From: Sergeia podlipaevii
Taxonomy: Eukaryota > Euglenozoa > Kinetoplastea > Trypanosomatida > Trypanosomatidae
NCBI GenBank assembly: GCA_030849805.1
Contig: JASANZ010002270.1
Coordinates: 1 to 64,000, forward strand
DNA length: 64,000 bases
Direction: 5' to 3'
Shown here: in pieces, positions 1-9,850 of the stretch
Layout: each line of letters starts with the position of its first letter
Position numbering within the stretch: the first letter of the stretch is position 1
The notes under the pieces: generated by a model
Seen by the model: the letters and a program-made list of their open reading frames with translations, nothing else
The model's database searches: none
What the model was told of the DNA's origin: nothing
Position numbers and translations under genes: made by a program

Positions 1-105
1 CGTGATGACGCCATCCTTGATAGGCACGTTGAAGTCCACGCGGATCAGCACCTTCTTGCCTTTCAGCTCAATGTCGTCCACGCTCTTCTTGGGGGCCAGG
101 GACAT
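1..105 (-). CDS. PGK: phosphoglycerate kinase, N-terminal part only (cut by window edge)
   Basis: Reading the minus strand from the ATG at 105 gives 35 codons with no stop before the window edge. They include the motif [17 protein letters not shown], the substrate-binding N-terminal loop of phosphoglycerate kinase (1,3-bisphosphoglycerate + ADP to 3-phosphoglycerate + ATP). It is a second PGK gene, in the same direction as and downstream of the PGK-A-like gene at 868-2382. Trypanosomatids typically carry tandem PGK genes, with glycosomal and cytosolic isoforms encoded downstream of PGK-A. Whether this one is the cytosolic or glycosomal form cannot be told, because that depends on the C-terminus outside the window. 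Its 5' codons are GC-rich and end mainly in G or C, unlike the more divergent PGK-A gene. Confidence 0.9.
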   Translation of the reverse strand, partial: MSLAPKKSVDDIELKGKKVLIRVDFNVPIKDGVIT

Positions 106-867
106 TGCGTTAAATTTGACCTTTTTTGGGGGGTCGTTGGGTTTGTGTGTATTGCGATAGTAAACGATAAAAGAGAGAATCCTTCTAAGTGGTTTCTTTC
201 TTTTATATGTAATTGATACCAATAAGATATTTAAAAAAAGAGGAAGCGTCAACAGTTGAATAGTACCACAGTAACAGTTGTTGTAAATAAGCGTTTCACT
301 CAGCTTGCGTCATCTGTTATGCAACTGGTAAATGGTAATGCCGATTGTAGTGATTATTGGTTTGTAGATTAGTAGGCAATCACAGTAACAGTGCTGCTCG
401 CCCAAAAAAAGAAAAAAGAAACTTTTGAAGAACAGACATTTGAAAGAAAAAAATAAGCGGCTTCGTATCCTAATGGATGCACCAAAAAAAAAAGAAAGCA
501 AAATGCACGTGACGTTCGTTCAAATTGTTCGTTGCTTTTTTTTCGGCGTATAAACGTTGCATTTTTTTTTTCTCTTCTGAGTGGCTACATCAAACTTTTG
601 ACATCTTCTTTCATTTTGTATCCGAGCAAACCCACGTTATTGTTCTTGTTGCATAATCGTTTTTTTTTATTCTTTTGATATTATTGTTGTTGTTGTTGTT
701 TTTGCGTTTGTGATATTGTGTGTCTTGCATCAAGCATGGTCGATAAAGAAAACTGCCTCACAATTTAGTTCTATAAAATGGCAACTAGTTAGTGGTCTAT
801 CAAAAAGGGAGAGGAGCAGATGATAAAAATCACGGGTACGCGTATATGTGTGTACGTAGAAGGTGAT
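106..867 (-). other. intergenic region between the two PGK genes
   Basis: This AT-rich spacer should hold the 3' UTR of PGK-A and the 5' UTR of the next PGK. Seen from the minus strand, polypyrimidine tracts lie at about 233-246, 403-436 and 482-500. The first is followed by AG dinucleotides at 200-201, 196-197 and 185-186, which would give a 5' UTR of roughly 80-95 nt. The short open frames here are low complexity and Phe/Ser-rich, and I do not call them genes. Confidence 0.6.
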
Positions 868-2382
868 TTACTCTTTATCATCTAGAACGTCAATTCCAGG
901 TAGGTGGTTGCCCTCGAGTAACTCTAGGGAAGCCACACCGCCTATAGAAACATGCGAGATGCGCGACGCCTCCCCACTCTTCTCAACAGCACTCGCACTG
1001 TCCCCTCCTCCAATAATGCTAAGTAGACCTCGGCCCTTGGTGGCGTCGCCAAGTGCCTTCGCGATAAGAAAGGTACCCTTGGAGTAGATTGGAACTTCGC
1101 TCACTCCGAGAGGGCCGTTCCAAATGGCGCTCTTGCACTTACCAATCTCCTCCACAAAGGAGGCAATGGTTTTGGGCCCAATATCCATTGCAATATAACC
1201 ATCTGGTATATTTGGGTCGTCTATGGTCACCGGCTTTTCTGTGGAATGCAATTCAGTATTGCACACGTGATCAAGAGGAAGAAACACTGCCACTTTCCGC
1301 TCCCTGGCAGTCCGAAGCACTGCTTCCGCGATAGGCACACACTCATCCTCGCACATTGAGTCACCAATCTTGTGACCCTCTGCCTTCAAGAATGTGTACG
1401 CCATGGCGCCACCAATGATCAGGCAGTCAATACGCGTAAGCATGTTGTCAATGAGCCTCAACTTGTCGCTCGCTTTGGCTCCACCGATGATGGCCACAAA
1501 TGGACGTGGAGGTTTGCTCAGTAGACGAGAAAAGTATGAAATTTCACGCTCCATAAGATACCCAGCCGCACCGTGGCCCATCACTTTGGGTATCCCCGTC
1601 ATTGTCGCGCTATTTCTATGAGCAGTGCCAAAAGCATCATTCACGTAAATGTGACCGTAAGATGCCAAGATAGTTGCCATCTTTAGTCTCTTCGCCTCAT
1701 CTGCGGAATTTTCATTTGAGTAAAAGCGCACATTTTCTAGCAACATCACGTCCCCGCCACGCAGTCTCATGATCTCGTGCTTCGCGTACAAGCAATCATG
1801 TGCAAAGAACACGTGCTGTCCCAGCAACTCAGCAAGGCGCACCGCCACCACTTGCAAACTCAGCTCTTCGTCAAACCCTGCGGCCGTCTTGAGTTGTGGA
1901 AAAAGACGCTCCTTGTTTTCGTTTACAAAGCGTGTAAGCAATGCTCTCTTCTCTTCCTCAGGAAGTCGTGCAAAGCACGCGCTTTTTCCAGTGTTTTTCT
2001 CTGGCCCTAGCACCTCCGCCTCCGTGCGCTTGCTCGACCAGGACAAAATCATCACCTTCTCTTGGCCACTGAGTGACGCGTAGAAGGCAGTCTTGCCTCG
2101 GTTTTCTTGAAAGTGGTGAGAGAGCCGGCGGTGGCGAATATCGGCGTCCACGGTATCACTGTCTACCCCCACTGGCCTGCCAAGATGGCTCATAAGGATG
2201 CAGATGCCGCCCTGCTCCGTGATGCGCCGGATCGTAGGGATCGCTGTCCGAATGTGGTAGTCATTGTCGATAACGCCCGCCTCAATTTTTACGTTGAAGT
2301 CAACGCGCAACAGTACCCGCTTCCCAGCCAATGGCCACACATCGTCAATGCTTTTCTTCACCTGAAGGTTGGTCGAAAACAT
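868..2382 (-). CDS. PGK-A: phosphoglycerate kinase A-like (PGK-A), with the trypanosomatid insertion
   Basis: This 504-residue PGK (ordinary PGKs are about 415) has an extra stretch of about 80 residues directly after the HLGRP loop. That is the hallmark of the glycosomal PGK-A of trypanosomatids. Recognisable family motifs, in order: RVDFNV, LMSHLGRP, the insertion, MLLENVRF, NDAFGTAHR, GGAKASDK, IGGAMAYTFLKA, IWNGPLGV and IIGGGDSASA. The reaction is phosphoryl transfer between 1,3-bisphosphoglycerate and ADP. No C-terminal SKL-like signal is present (it ends DDKE), so any glycosomal import would use an internal signal. Two conserved loops are altered: the usual TGGGAS loop reads IGGVAS, and the usual GVFE reads GVSE. 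These could lower or change activity. The start at 2382 gives the short N-terminus usual for the family, and the next PGK lies downstream. Confidence 0.93.
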   Translation of the reverse strand: MFSTNLQVKKSIDDVWPLAGKRVLLRVDFNVKIEAGVIDNDYHIRTAIPTIRRITEQGGICILMSHLGRPVGVDSDTVDADIRHRRLSHHFQENRGKTAFYASLSGQEKVMILSWSSKRTEAEVLGPEKNTGKSACFARLPEEEKRALLTRFVNENKERLFPQLKTAAGFDEELSLQVVAVRLAELLGQHVFFAHDCLYAKHEIMRLRGGDVMLLENVRFYSNENSADEAKRLKMATILASYGHIYVNDAFGTAHRNSATMTGIPKVMGHGAAGYLMEREISYFSRLLSKPPRPFVAIIGGAKASDKLRLIDNMLTRIDCLIIGGAMAYTFLKAEGHKIGDSMCEDECVPIAEAVLRTARERKVAVFLPLDHVCNTELHSTEKPVTIDDPNIPDGYIAMDIGPKTIASFVEEIGKCKSAIWNGPLGVSEVPIYSKGTFLIAKALGDATKGRGLLSIIGGGDSASAVEKSGEASRISHVSIGGVASLELLEGNHLPGIDVLDDKE

Positions 2383-2426
2383 AATTGCGTACTAAGGTAG
2401 ATGGCAAACCAAATGTTTAAATGTGC

Positions 2427-2450
2427 GTGTGTGTGTGTGTGTGTGTGTGT
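2427..2450. repeat. (GT)12 dinucleotide microsatellite
   Basis: Twelve uninterrupted GT units sit just upstream of PGK-A, flanked by imperfect GT/GC units. On the transcribed strand this reads (AC)n. Confidence 0.9.
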
Positions 2451-2554
2451 GCGTGCTATTTTCTAAACAAAGCCCCTCAAAGATCTGTCCGGGGAGGGGA
2501 CCTTTTTTTTCTTTGTAAATGAAAGGCAGAATTAATGGTATGTGAAAACAAGAG

Positions 2555-2575
2555 AATAATAATAATAATAATAAT
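2555..2575. repeat. (AAT)7 trinucleotide microsatellite
   Basis: Seven uninterrupted AAT units in the spacer upstream of PGK-A. Confidence 0.9.
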
Positions 2576-2939
2576 AGAATCAATGTTAACTAGGTGTGCT
2601 GTATATCTACGTGATGACTACTTTTTACAGAAGAAAAAAAAAAAAGACATGGCGCGTAGCCCGCAAATATGAACAAAAACAAAAAGGACAAACAACAATA
2701 GCAATTGGTAAAGTCTTGCGCTTAACTGAAGTAGATATATGCATGCAATGCGCAATCCGTGTGGCGCAGGCACGGGTTCCAAGCTATTTACGGTGACAAA
2801 GATTAAATTTAAATGATTTGTGAAGGAATGTTGGTCGTTAGTACGCTCCGATAGACACGAAGAAGTGAAAAAAAAAGGCACGTGTGTCTCTAATCAGCTT
2901 TATGAAGAAAAAAAAGATGAATGAGTCCTCGCCACAATG

Positions 2940-4634
2940 CTATACCTTCTTGAGACGTGTGTCAACTGCGTCTAGACGTGCCCAAAGTGACTCAGGTATT
3001 TGCAAATCCAATTCAGCAAGCATCTGCCCTTTACGCATGAGCATGCCTAACATGGACTCCAAAATCATGTGGGTTTCTTCTTTACTCAATACTACATCAA
3101 CAGAACTAAGACGGACCTCTAGCGAGTTGACACTTTCAGAAAGCATTTCAACATTCTTCTGTGAGGCCATCAGATACGGTGCCATGCATGCCACTACTAG
3201 AGCAGACTCCGGTGTATTCTTCCCATACACAGACACAGTCTGTGCATACGCAGCACGCAGCACCTCCTCTGCCCTCAAATCGCGAAGGAAATGCATAAGG
3301 CGGCCGCATTCCATACTTACTCGAGCACTTTCTACTGTCGGAGCGGCGCCTTTTCCCGAGTCGGCTTGTGTGTAATACTGATGAACACAGTACCACATCT
3401 CCATTGCAACCTCAAGGTCGCGAAATTCATGATGCGCTAAGAGTACACTGCTCTTATTCATGCTCTCCACGAGTGATGCACACAGCGGCGTGTTCGTAGC
3501 CTCAAAGTGCTTAAAAATAGCGTACGTGTGCCACACTAGGTTATACGCCACGTGGCTGCCCGCTCCTCGCCAGCGTCGCGGCCACAAAGTTGCGAGACTG
3601 CGTGACGCTCGCTCAAGCTGCGCGGGCGTAGGGGTACCGCGCAAAACACACGCCACGGCGGGGTGCATCGCATACGCTGAGTCTTCCCACTTTAAAGAGA
3701 GAACACCCAGTTGAGAGGCGGCAGCAGCAAGGTTTCCCCCAGAGTCGCCCATCACAGCTGAGACTACACCGTCGGAGATATCTGAAAGATGAAAGCACGC
3801 AATGACACACAAGCTGTCACTAGCGCCAAAAAAAAGCTTCTCGAGCTTTCCCACTGCGATACCAAGCAGCACCTGAAGTGCTCTTGATACGCTAAGCGTG
3901 TTGTCCCTCATAACTTGTTGCTCCTCCAGCACCCTCTGCAGTTCCGGCGCAGAGATAGCGCAGTGCTCCAGTAAAAGTGCGGCAATGTGAAGAAGCAGAG
4001 GCACTTGCCCGAGTAGAGAGAAAATAACATCGGCGCTTTCAGGTGACTCCATTGCGGACGCAAAGTCGCGGGATGAAGCTGGGAGGAGTGGTTGAGTAGG
4101 TATTATAGTAACCTTGCCGAACAACTTGTGAGGCGATCCGTTAAGTGGCTGGCTGGTTGTGATGAGAACATACAAGTTCTCATGCATCGGAAGCAAAGTC
4201 CCAACTTCATCGATGTCTTGTACATCGTCAAGTATTAACAGCACGTCCTTCTCTTTGCGGGTCTGCATAGACCTGAAAAACTGCTGCAGCTGCGGCTCTA
4301 GTTTGTGCTGCCCGTTGAACCACTGAATACACGTAAAGCGCTGACTGTGTCTCACGCAATCGCAGAACTCAGCCGCCAGTGTTGATTTACCAACACCGTC
4401 TACGCCCACAAGCGCCTGAAAATGAGATCCGGAAAGCAAATTCTGCCAGAGAGTCTTCACTTCTGAGTCACGCCCAATAGTTCGCGATGCTAGCACAGGC
4501 ACACTATAAAGAAGCGGATGTGCGGTACTAGCGTCCCCACCACCACTGCCAGGCTGATTCGAAAAGGCAGAGATGTCGATGGGCATCACTCCACGAGAGA
4601 GCGGAAACGGAAGAAAACGATAAATGCGACGCAT
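2940..4634 (-). CDS. STAND-type (NB-ARC-like) P-loop NTPase
   Basis: This 564-residue protein has a clear P-loop, GVDGVGKST at residues 77-85. A Walker B strand VLLILDDV follows at about 131-138, then a sensor-like strand YVLITTS, in the spacing of NB-ARC/NACHT-type STAND ATPases. A winged-helix-like segment and a long helical tail with TPR-like heptads follow. STAND proteins are nucleotide-driven switches that usually oligomerise on sensing a ligand; the ligand here is unknown. The first 15 residues (three Arg, no acid, hydrophobic) could be a mitochondrial presequence, but the next Met at residue 17 is an alternative start. The neighbours give no pathway hint. A different STAND subfamily or an ORC/AAA-like ATPase is possible but less likely given LLILDD. 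Confidence 0.7.
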   Translation of the reverse strand: MRRIYRFLPFPLSRGVMPIDISAFSNQPGSGGGDASTAHPLLYSVPVLASRTIGRDSEVKTLWQNLLSGSHFQALVGVDGVGKSTLAAEFCDCVRHSQRFTCIQWFNGQHKLEPQLQQFFRSMQTRKEKDVLLILDDVQDIDEVGTLLPMHENLYVLITTSQPLNGSPHKLFGKVTIIPTQPLLPASSRDFASAMESPESADVIFSLLGQVPLLLHIAALLLEHCAISAPELQRVLEEQQVMRDNTLSVSRALQVLLGIAVGKLEKLFFGASDSLCVIACFHLSDISDGVVSAVMGDSGGNLAAAASQLGVLSLKWEDSAYAMHPAVACVLRGTPTPAQLERASRSLATLWPRRWRGAGSHVAYNLVWHTYAIFKHFEATNTPLCASLVESMNKSSVLLAHHEFRDLEVAMEMWYCVHQYYTQADSGKGAAPTVESARVSMECGRLMHFLRDLRAEEVLRAAYAQTVSVYGKNTPESALVVACMAPYLMASQKNVEMLSESVNSLEVRLSSVDVVLSKEETHMILESMLGMLMRKGQMLAELDLQIPESLWARLDAVDTRLKKV

Positions 4635-5292
4635 TTATGCCAATTACGTTAAAAAGGAAAGGAATGCTCCTACGTAGTGTGTAAAACGACTTTTTTAAAA
4701 ATGAAAAACGTTAACCACGCAGAAATGAACGTGAAGAAGGAGGGAGAGAGAGAAAAAAAAAAAAACTATGTGATGTTAGTAGCCGATATAAGAAAGATGT
4801 GATTTCCTACAGAAATTCCGCAAAAAAACCCGGGAGTCAAATATCACAGCCGAGACACACGAAAGTAAATAAGAGAAAAAGAAAAGTGTTCGCAACAACA
4901 CAATAAAAAAAGATCAAGGGCTTTAAAAAAAAAAATTTTTTTTAAGTGCAGACATTATATTCAAAGACACAATGAGCACTAGAATCTGCCGAAACATTGA
5001 ATAGACAAACAAAAATAGCAATAACAAGAAGTTAAACATAGCGCGAATATTGTATTCCAAACTGTTGAAATGAAAAGCAAGCGGTGAGCAGGTCATATTA
5101 AATTAGAAATAAAAGAATTGAAAAAATGTAAGTTTGGAGGTGCTTAACACGCGTCAAAACAGCCACACACACACACACACACATTCACTTCACAATAACT
5201 CTTGATGCAGATACTACTCAGTAGTAGTCGTGATGACCGTGCAACAGTCACAGCGCCTTAATCACTTCCTCGAAAGGAGAACTGCGTATGTC
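4635..5292 (-). other. intergenic region with A-rich tracts and a CA microsatellite
   Basis: A strongly A-rich plus strand gives several pyrimidine tracts on the transcribed strand, including the run at about 4751-4764 upstream of the STAND gene. An A(n)T(n) inverted run lies at about 4925-4943. A (CA)10 run lies near the MORN gene end. No gene is seen. Confidence 0.55.
5164..5183. repeat. (CA)10 dinucleotide microsatellite
   Basis: Ten CA units about 110 bp beyond the MORN gene stop codon, within its probable 3' UTR. Confidence 0.9.
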
Positions 5293-6639
5293 TCACGGGG
5301 TAAATGACTTCCACGGTGCATTACCGTCAATATTGAGCCGCGGCTTTCCCTCCTTCGTGTCTGCCGCCTTGTCATCAGAGCTGGCGCCACTAGTGTGTGC
5401 AGGACGGTCAAACGATTTCATAAAACGCTCAAATTGCTCGTCTATTCGCTGTGAAGACAACTCTTGTGCACCTACTTGGCGAGAGAACTGGATCTTTGCC
5501 ATATTCTCGTTTATTTCACCAATAATGTTTCCGGCAACATTCGACATCACCTCAGCGCGCTCCGATGAGCGACTTGTCAACGGCTCGCGAGAACTCTCGA
5601 GATCTTGCATCTGCTTACGTGCTGACTCCTCAGCGGCGTCCGACTCGCGACGAATGCCTCGCTCGTAGCCAAGGTCCATCTTGGAAGGATACTTGCCACT
5701 TTGCTGCGAGACTGTCTCAGCATCCTGGATGTAGCTGCTGTTTAGATCGCGGTGCATCTCATCCGCCTCCTTCAGCTTTGCGCTGCAGTAGCTGTTCACT
5801 GCGACACTATCTTCGCCAGAGGTGGAATCATTAAAAATGGCGCTCTGCAGGGCGTGGTTGTCCTGCCAGTCCACTGCAGCGCCGTACTCATCAACGCACG
5901 TGCCTCGCACCATCGCACCGTTGTTCCAAATGCCAGTGAACGTGAGACGAGGCTCGTTGATAAGATACGTCTGACTGCCTTCGCCGTGCGCACGTCCGTG
6001 GTCATTGAACTCGCCCTCATAGCGGTACGTGGGCGTGTAAAGGATCCCGTTGCGTATTTTGCCGTCTAGAAACTCACCAACGTACACAAACCCGCTGTCA
6101 AGTTTCATCTTGCAGCTGTTGCCGTGAAGCTTCCCAGCGAAAAATGTGCCCTCCTGCTCCGCACCAGTGGCAAAAACTAGTTTTCCTCTACCGTGGGGTT
6201 GATTGTCTGAGAATTCGCCCTCATACGTGAAATCGTGCTCAATCAGCTTTCCGTGCACAAACATCTCATCACGCAGAGTACCCTCAAAAGTGATCTCGCT
6301 CGTGCCATTGGGAATGCGCACTGTTCCCTCTCTCAGCTCATCCGAGGCAAATGTGCCCTTGTAGAATGTTCCATCTGCAAGCCAGGCCTCACCAAACCCC
6401 TCGCGCTGCCACTGCTCATTGAAGCTCCCCCGATAAAGGTCCCCATCCTCCTCTAGCTGGCTCCCAGGAAGTGGGTAACCAAGCTTTCGGTCAAACTGAC
6501 CGCTGAACACGCGGCCATCTGGTAGTGTGGCAATACCTTTGAGAAGAAAGTTCTTGTTTTCCGGGTTAAGATCTCCCTTCAGCATTGTACCGTTGGCAAG
6601 CGTCACTGGGCAAAAGCGAAGGACACAACGACGTAGCAT
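5293..6639 (-). CDS. MORN-repeat protein
   Basis: The 448-residue protein has about eight MORN-like units over roughly residues 12-240. Examples are DGRVFSGQFD, GDLYRGSFN, DGTFYKGTF, DFTYEGEFSDNQPHGRGKL, GFVYVGEFLDGKIRNG and YRYEGEFNDHGRAHGEGS. The spacing is about 22-25 residues and G-x-G is conserved. MORN arrays form beta-hairpin rods that act as membrane-proximal or cytoskeletal scaffolds; in trypanosomatids they occur at the flagellar pocket collar/hook complex and in the axoneme. The C-terminal 200 residues are polar, acidic/basic and probably partly helical, with no recognised domain. No kinase, lipase or SET domain is fused to the array. The exact cellular site cannot be read from the sequence. 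The ATG at 6639 is the first in frame after a good splice acceptor. Confidence 0.85.
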   Translation of the reverse strand: MLRRCVLRFCPVTLANGTMLKGDLNPENKNFLLKGIATLPDGRVFSGQFDRKLGYPLPGSQLEEDGDLYRGSFNEQWQREGFGEAWLADGTFYKGTFASDELREGTVRIPNGTSEITFEGTLRDEMFVHGKLIEHDFTYEGEFSDNQPHGRGKLVFATGAEQEGTFFAGKLHGNSCKMKLDSGFVYVGEFLDGKIRNGILYTPTYRYEGEFNDHGRAHGEGSQTYLINEPRLTFTGIWNNGAMVRGTCVDEYGAAVDWQDNHALQSAIFNDSTSGEDSVAVNSYCSAKLKEADEMHRDLNSSYIQDAETVSQQSGKYPSKMDLGYERGIRRESDAAEESARKQMQDLESSREPLTSRSSERAEVMSNVAGNIIGEINENMAKIQFSRQVGAQELSSQRIDEQFERFMKSFDRPAHTSGASSDDKAADTKEGKPRLNIDGNAPWKSFTP

Positions 6640-7741
6640 GCCGTCTGGTGCTAAAATGATATATATTTTCTTCCAAAAGTGCTATAAATCTTAACAAAAA
6701 AAAAAAGACAGAAAAAAAAAGTTCAACAGACTCACCACGCAACACCTATATAGGTAGAAAGAAACGAGACTGGCCAGTATGGGGTCACTCATTCCCACAT
6801 TGCAGCCAAACCAGGGGGAAAAGTAGTCAATGGGCAGAAATCCAATAGTTGCTTTATTGCTGCTGTTGTTGTCGCTGTTGTTCGTATATGTGCATGGAGG
6901 TTGTATCGAATCCTAAAGCACAAAAAAAAAAAGAAGAAGAAAGAATAAGAGCATGTAACGTTTGTTGTGCACTCACTTGTGGCCTGGACGTTCTCACCAA
7001 AAGACACCCTCACTTAGGGGCCATCCAACAATACCCCAGTATCAACAAAAATAGCCGCACCAAGGCGGTGCCGACTTCACAGCGGCAGCAGTAACAACAT
7101 CCCAGCTATACATGATAAGTGATGGAGCAATTTTCCTTCTAGAAATGGGAAAAAGCCGATGTCAACACTAAGTGATAGTAGACATATTGAAAGAAAACGC
7201 ACCACTGCCACCGCCTTAAAATAAAAAAAAGAGAAAGAGAAAGGGATCAATGGAGTTGGAGCAAAACACACAACGTCATATACAAAAGGCACTCAATATA
7301 TTCAAAAAAAAAAGGGGTAGTTTCAAAAGTAAAAAAAAAAAGGGAGATACATGTTACATCTGATAGTACGTGTTACCACTCTCATTTCTCTCTCCTCAAA
7401 TGACAACTTTGCTCTTCGCTGCTCCTTCCTGGAAGCCTGTAAACATATATATATAATAACAATAAGCAGTTCTGTACATCTGGGATTTTTAACAGAAAAA
7501 AAGGTAAGTGGTATGTGTATAGGCATTAGCATAAAATACCTACAAAATAAAAAGACAAGAACGCTCTGCAACAGTATTCCCGAGCGTCGTGCTAGTAGGC
7601 GTAGAAAAACACAGACGAATATATTCTTTTTTTTAACAAAAGAATAAGAAAAGCAGATGGAAAAAGCAAACAATGAAAAGGTGGTAGTAGAAAAAAAAAA
7701 AAAGAATCTCGCACGTGCATCGTTCGGTTGAGTAAGTCGCC
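6640..7741 (-). other. 1.1-kb intergenic region
   Basis: This spacer lies between the 1398-residue protein gene and the MORN gene. It consists of AT-rich and purine-run sequence (for example at about 6919-6936, 7330-7341 and 7690-7702) and a short AT repeat near 7446. Short frames inside it encode Phe/Cys-rich low-complexity peptides and have no codon bias, so I see no gene. Confidence 0.55.
6690..6720 (-). promoter_or_regulatory. candidate trans-splice acceptor of the MORN gene
   Basis: On the minus strand, two poly-T stretches (complement of 6695-6706 and 6712-6720) are followed by the first AG at 6690-6691. This predicts a 5' UTR of about 50 nt before the ATG at 6639. It is inferred from the trypanosomatid rule of polypyrimidine tract then first AG. 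Confidence 0.5.
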
Positions 7742-9619
7742 CTAGTGTGTTGGTGGCTGATTCTTCACCACAGCTTTCTTTGCCGGTTTGTACATGCGTG
7801 GAGAGCGAAGATCATTGCAGTGGTACCGGTAGCGGTAGTGAATTTTCCGCTTCCCCACCGCGCTAGTGGCTCCAGTAGCCTCACTTGTCGCCTCCATGCA
7901 GCCACTTGATTGAGAATCGTCAGAAGCGCGACGCTTCTGAGAAGAAAAGGGAGGCAACAAGACAGAAGACACTGGCATCAACGCGGCCGTCACGCTGTTG
8001 TAGGGTGGCACAGGAAGGAAGGACATGTGGCGAGCAAGGCACTCAAGCTGAACCGCGTAGTATATCCACTGGCCAAGATGTCCGGCTTCAGGGGACTTCT
8101 TCATGAGAAAAGAAAAGTGCATATCAGGCTTGAGCAGCTCCCAGCAGGCAGTGTAAAGAGTCTGCAGGGGTAGCGCTTCGGCCTCTTCAAATGTACGCAT
8201 CTTCGTGAACATAACATCTGCCACCTTCCCTTTGAAATGGTCTGTCATCCACTGCGCGTAGTTACTGCTCGGATGCGGAGCCAGTAGACATCCCGCAATG
8301 CTCAGCAGCACTTCAAGTGAACGGTCACTCAAGATGACTGGAGATTGCACAAAATCGACTAGGCGCTGCACCGTACAGTCGTCAAAGCAGTGTTTCACCT
8401 CGCTCTGGAGTGCGGTACGCAGCACCTCCTCGTCATCATCGCGCACATCCCGGTAATTGCGCAGTTGTAGTACTCCGCCCATGCATGCAGCGGCAACGCA
8501 GTTCAGAACTTCGCCGCAGTCCTGATTAAAGCGATCAATAGCAGTCTGGCAGAACTCCGCCTCGGTGACAAAGCGACGGTCGCGAACGCCCGACGCCGCT
8601 GCTGCGGTCTTCTTGCTCACACTAGTGAGCGTGAACAAAGCCTCGACGGTCTCGTCAGAAACCACGCTGCCCACGCGTGGGAGCCCGCGAAACACGCTGC
8701 CAAAGAAACGCGTTGCTACCTCCGTAGGTCGTGCCGGTGTGAGGCGGGTTAGATTGGCTACACAGAGATCCACAATCTTGGCCACAGCGGCGTCGGGCAT
8801 GCCCTTAAAGCACAATCGTAGCAGGTTCACTACCTCCTCGTTGGTAGCGCGCAGCACTGCCTCTGGCATCGCCCGCAACTGCGTAAAGAAAGCAGAGCTG
8901 CCTTCCACGCTGGCTGCACGGCGCTCACTCGGCAGCAGTTGCGCCTGTAGCTCCGACACACGAAACTCCTTTCCAAGGCGGCAGCTGAGTTGCTCTGCAA
9001 GGCCTCGCAACGACTCCTGTAAAGGAACGTCAAGAAACGATGGAAAGGGCGTGCGATTATGCGAGTTCACCTCGAGGACGGTTGTGCTGACATGGAGTGG
9101 ACCCACGCTCTGTATAAGCGCTTCCTCTGAATGCACCTCTGCATCCCCCACTATCTTTCCACAAAGATCTCGAAAGGACAGTGTCATGGAGCCTTCATCG
9201 CGGAACTCGTACTCGAACTCATTGCACACAGCACGCCTCAGATCCGAAAGCATAGAGCCTTTGTGAAGAGCACACATTACCAGCGACTCCCTCTCACCAA
9301 GCTGTGCAAAGCACTGAAAAAGCATCGTGTCACCAGAGAAATCAACGCACACACACGCCGGTGCCTCTGCAGATGAAGGGGAGAGCGTGCTTCGCATGTT
9401 TTGCGGTGTCCCATCGTCTTCTTCCTCTGGCAGAGCTAAAGTGGATGTTTCCGGGGCCATTGCAGATGGCGAAGGAGTGGCGCAGGGGGAAACACTTGCG
9501 GGGGTCGAAGGAACAGTAGCAGATGTCGCAGAAGCAGGAGCGGCAGAAGCAGGAGCGGCAGGAGCAGAAGCAGGAGCAGGAGCGGCAGGAGCAGGAGCGG
9601 CAGAAGCAGGTGCAGCATT

Positions 9620-9656
<37 letters not shown>

Positions 9657-9817
9657 ACAGGAGCAGGAGCAGGAGCAGGAGCGGCAGAAGCAGGAGCGGC
9701 AGAAGCAGGAGCGGCAGGAGCAGAAGCAGGAGCAGGAGCGGCAGAAGCAGGAGCGGCAGGAGCAGAAGCAGGAGCAGGAGCGGCAGAAGCAGGAGCGGCA
9801 GGAGCAGGTGCAGCATT

Positions 9818-9850
<33 letters not shown>

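Larger units (their letters stand above)
2383..2939 (-). other. intergenic region with GT and AAT microsatellites
   Basis: The spacer lies between the STAND NTPase gene and PGK-A. It holds a (GT)12 run, an (AAT)7 run and a poly-A run at about 2633-2644 on the plus strand, which is a polypyrimidine tract on the transcribed strand. No credible gene is seen. Confidence 0.6.

Noticed and set aside
310..501. Small Phe/Ser-rich minus-strand frame between the PGK genes
   Set aside because: It is low-complexity sequence from pyrimidine tracts with no coding bias.
7323..7673. 116-codon minus-strand frame in the spacer before the MORN gene
   Set aside because: It is Phe/Cys/Ile-rich, AT-rich and overlapped by an equally long frame on the other strand; it is not coding-like.
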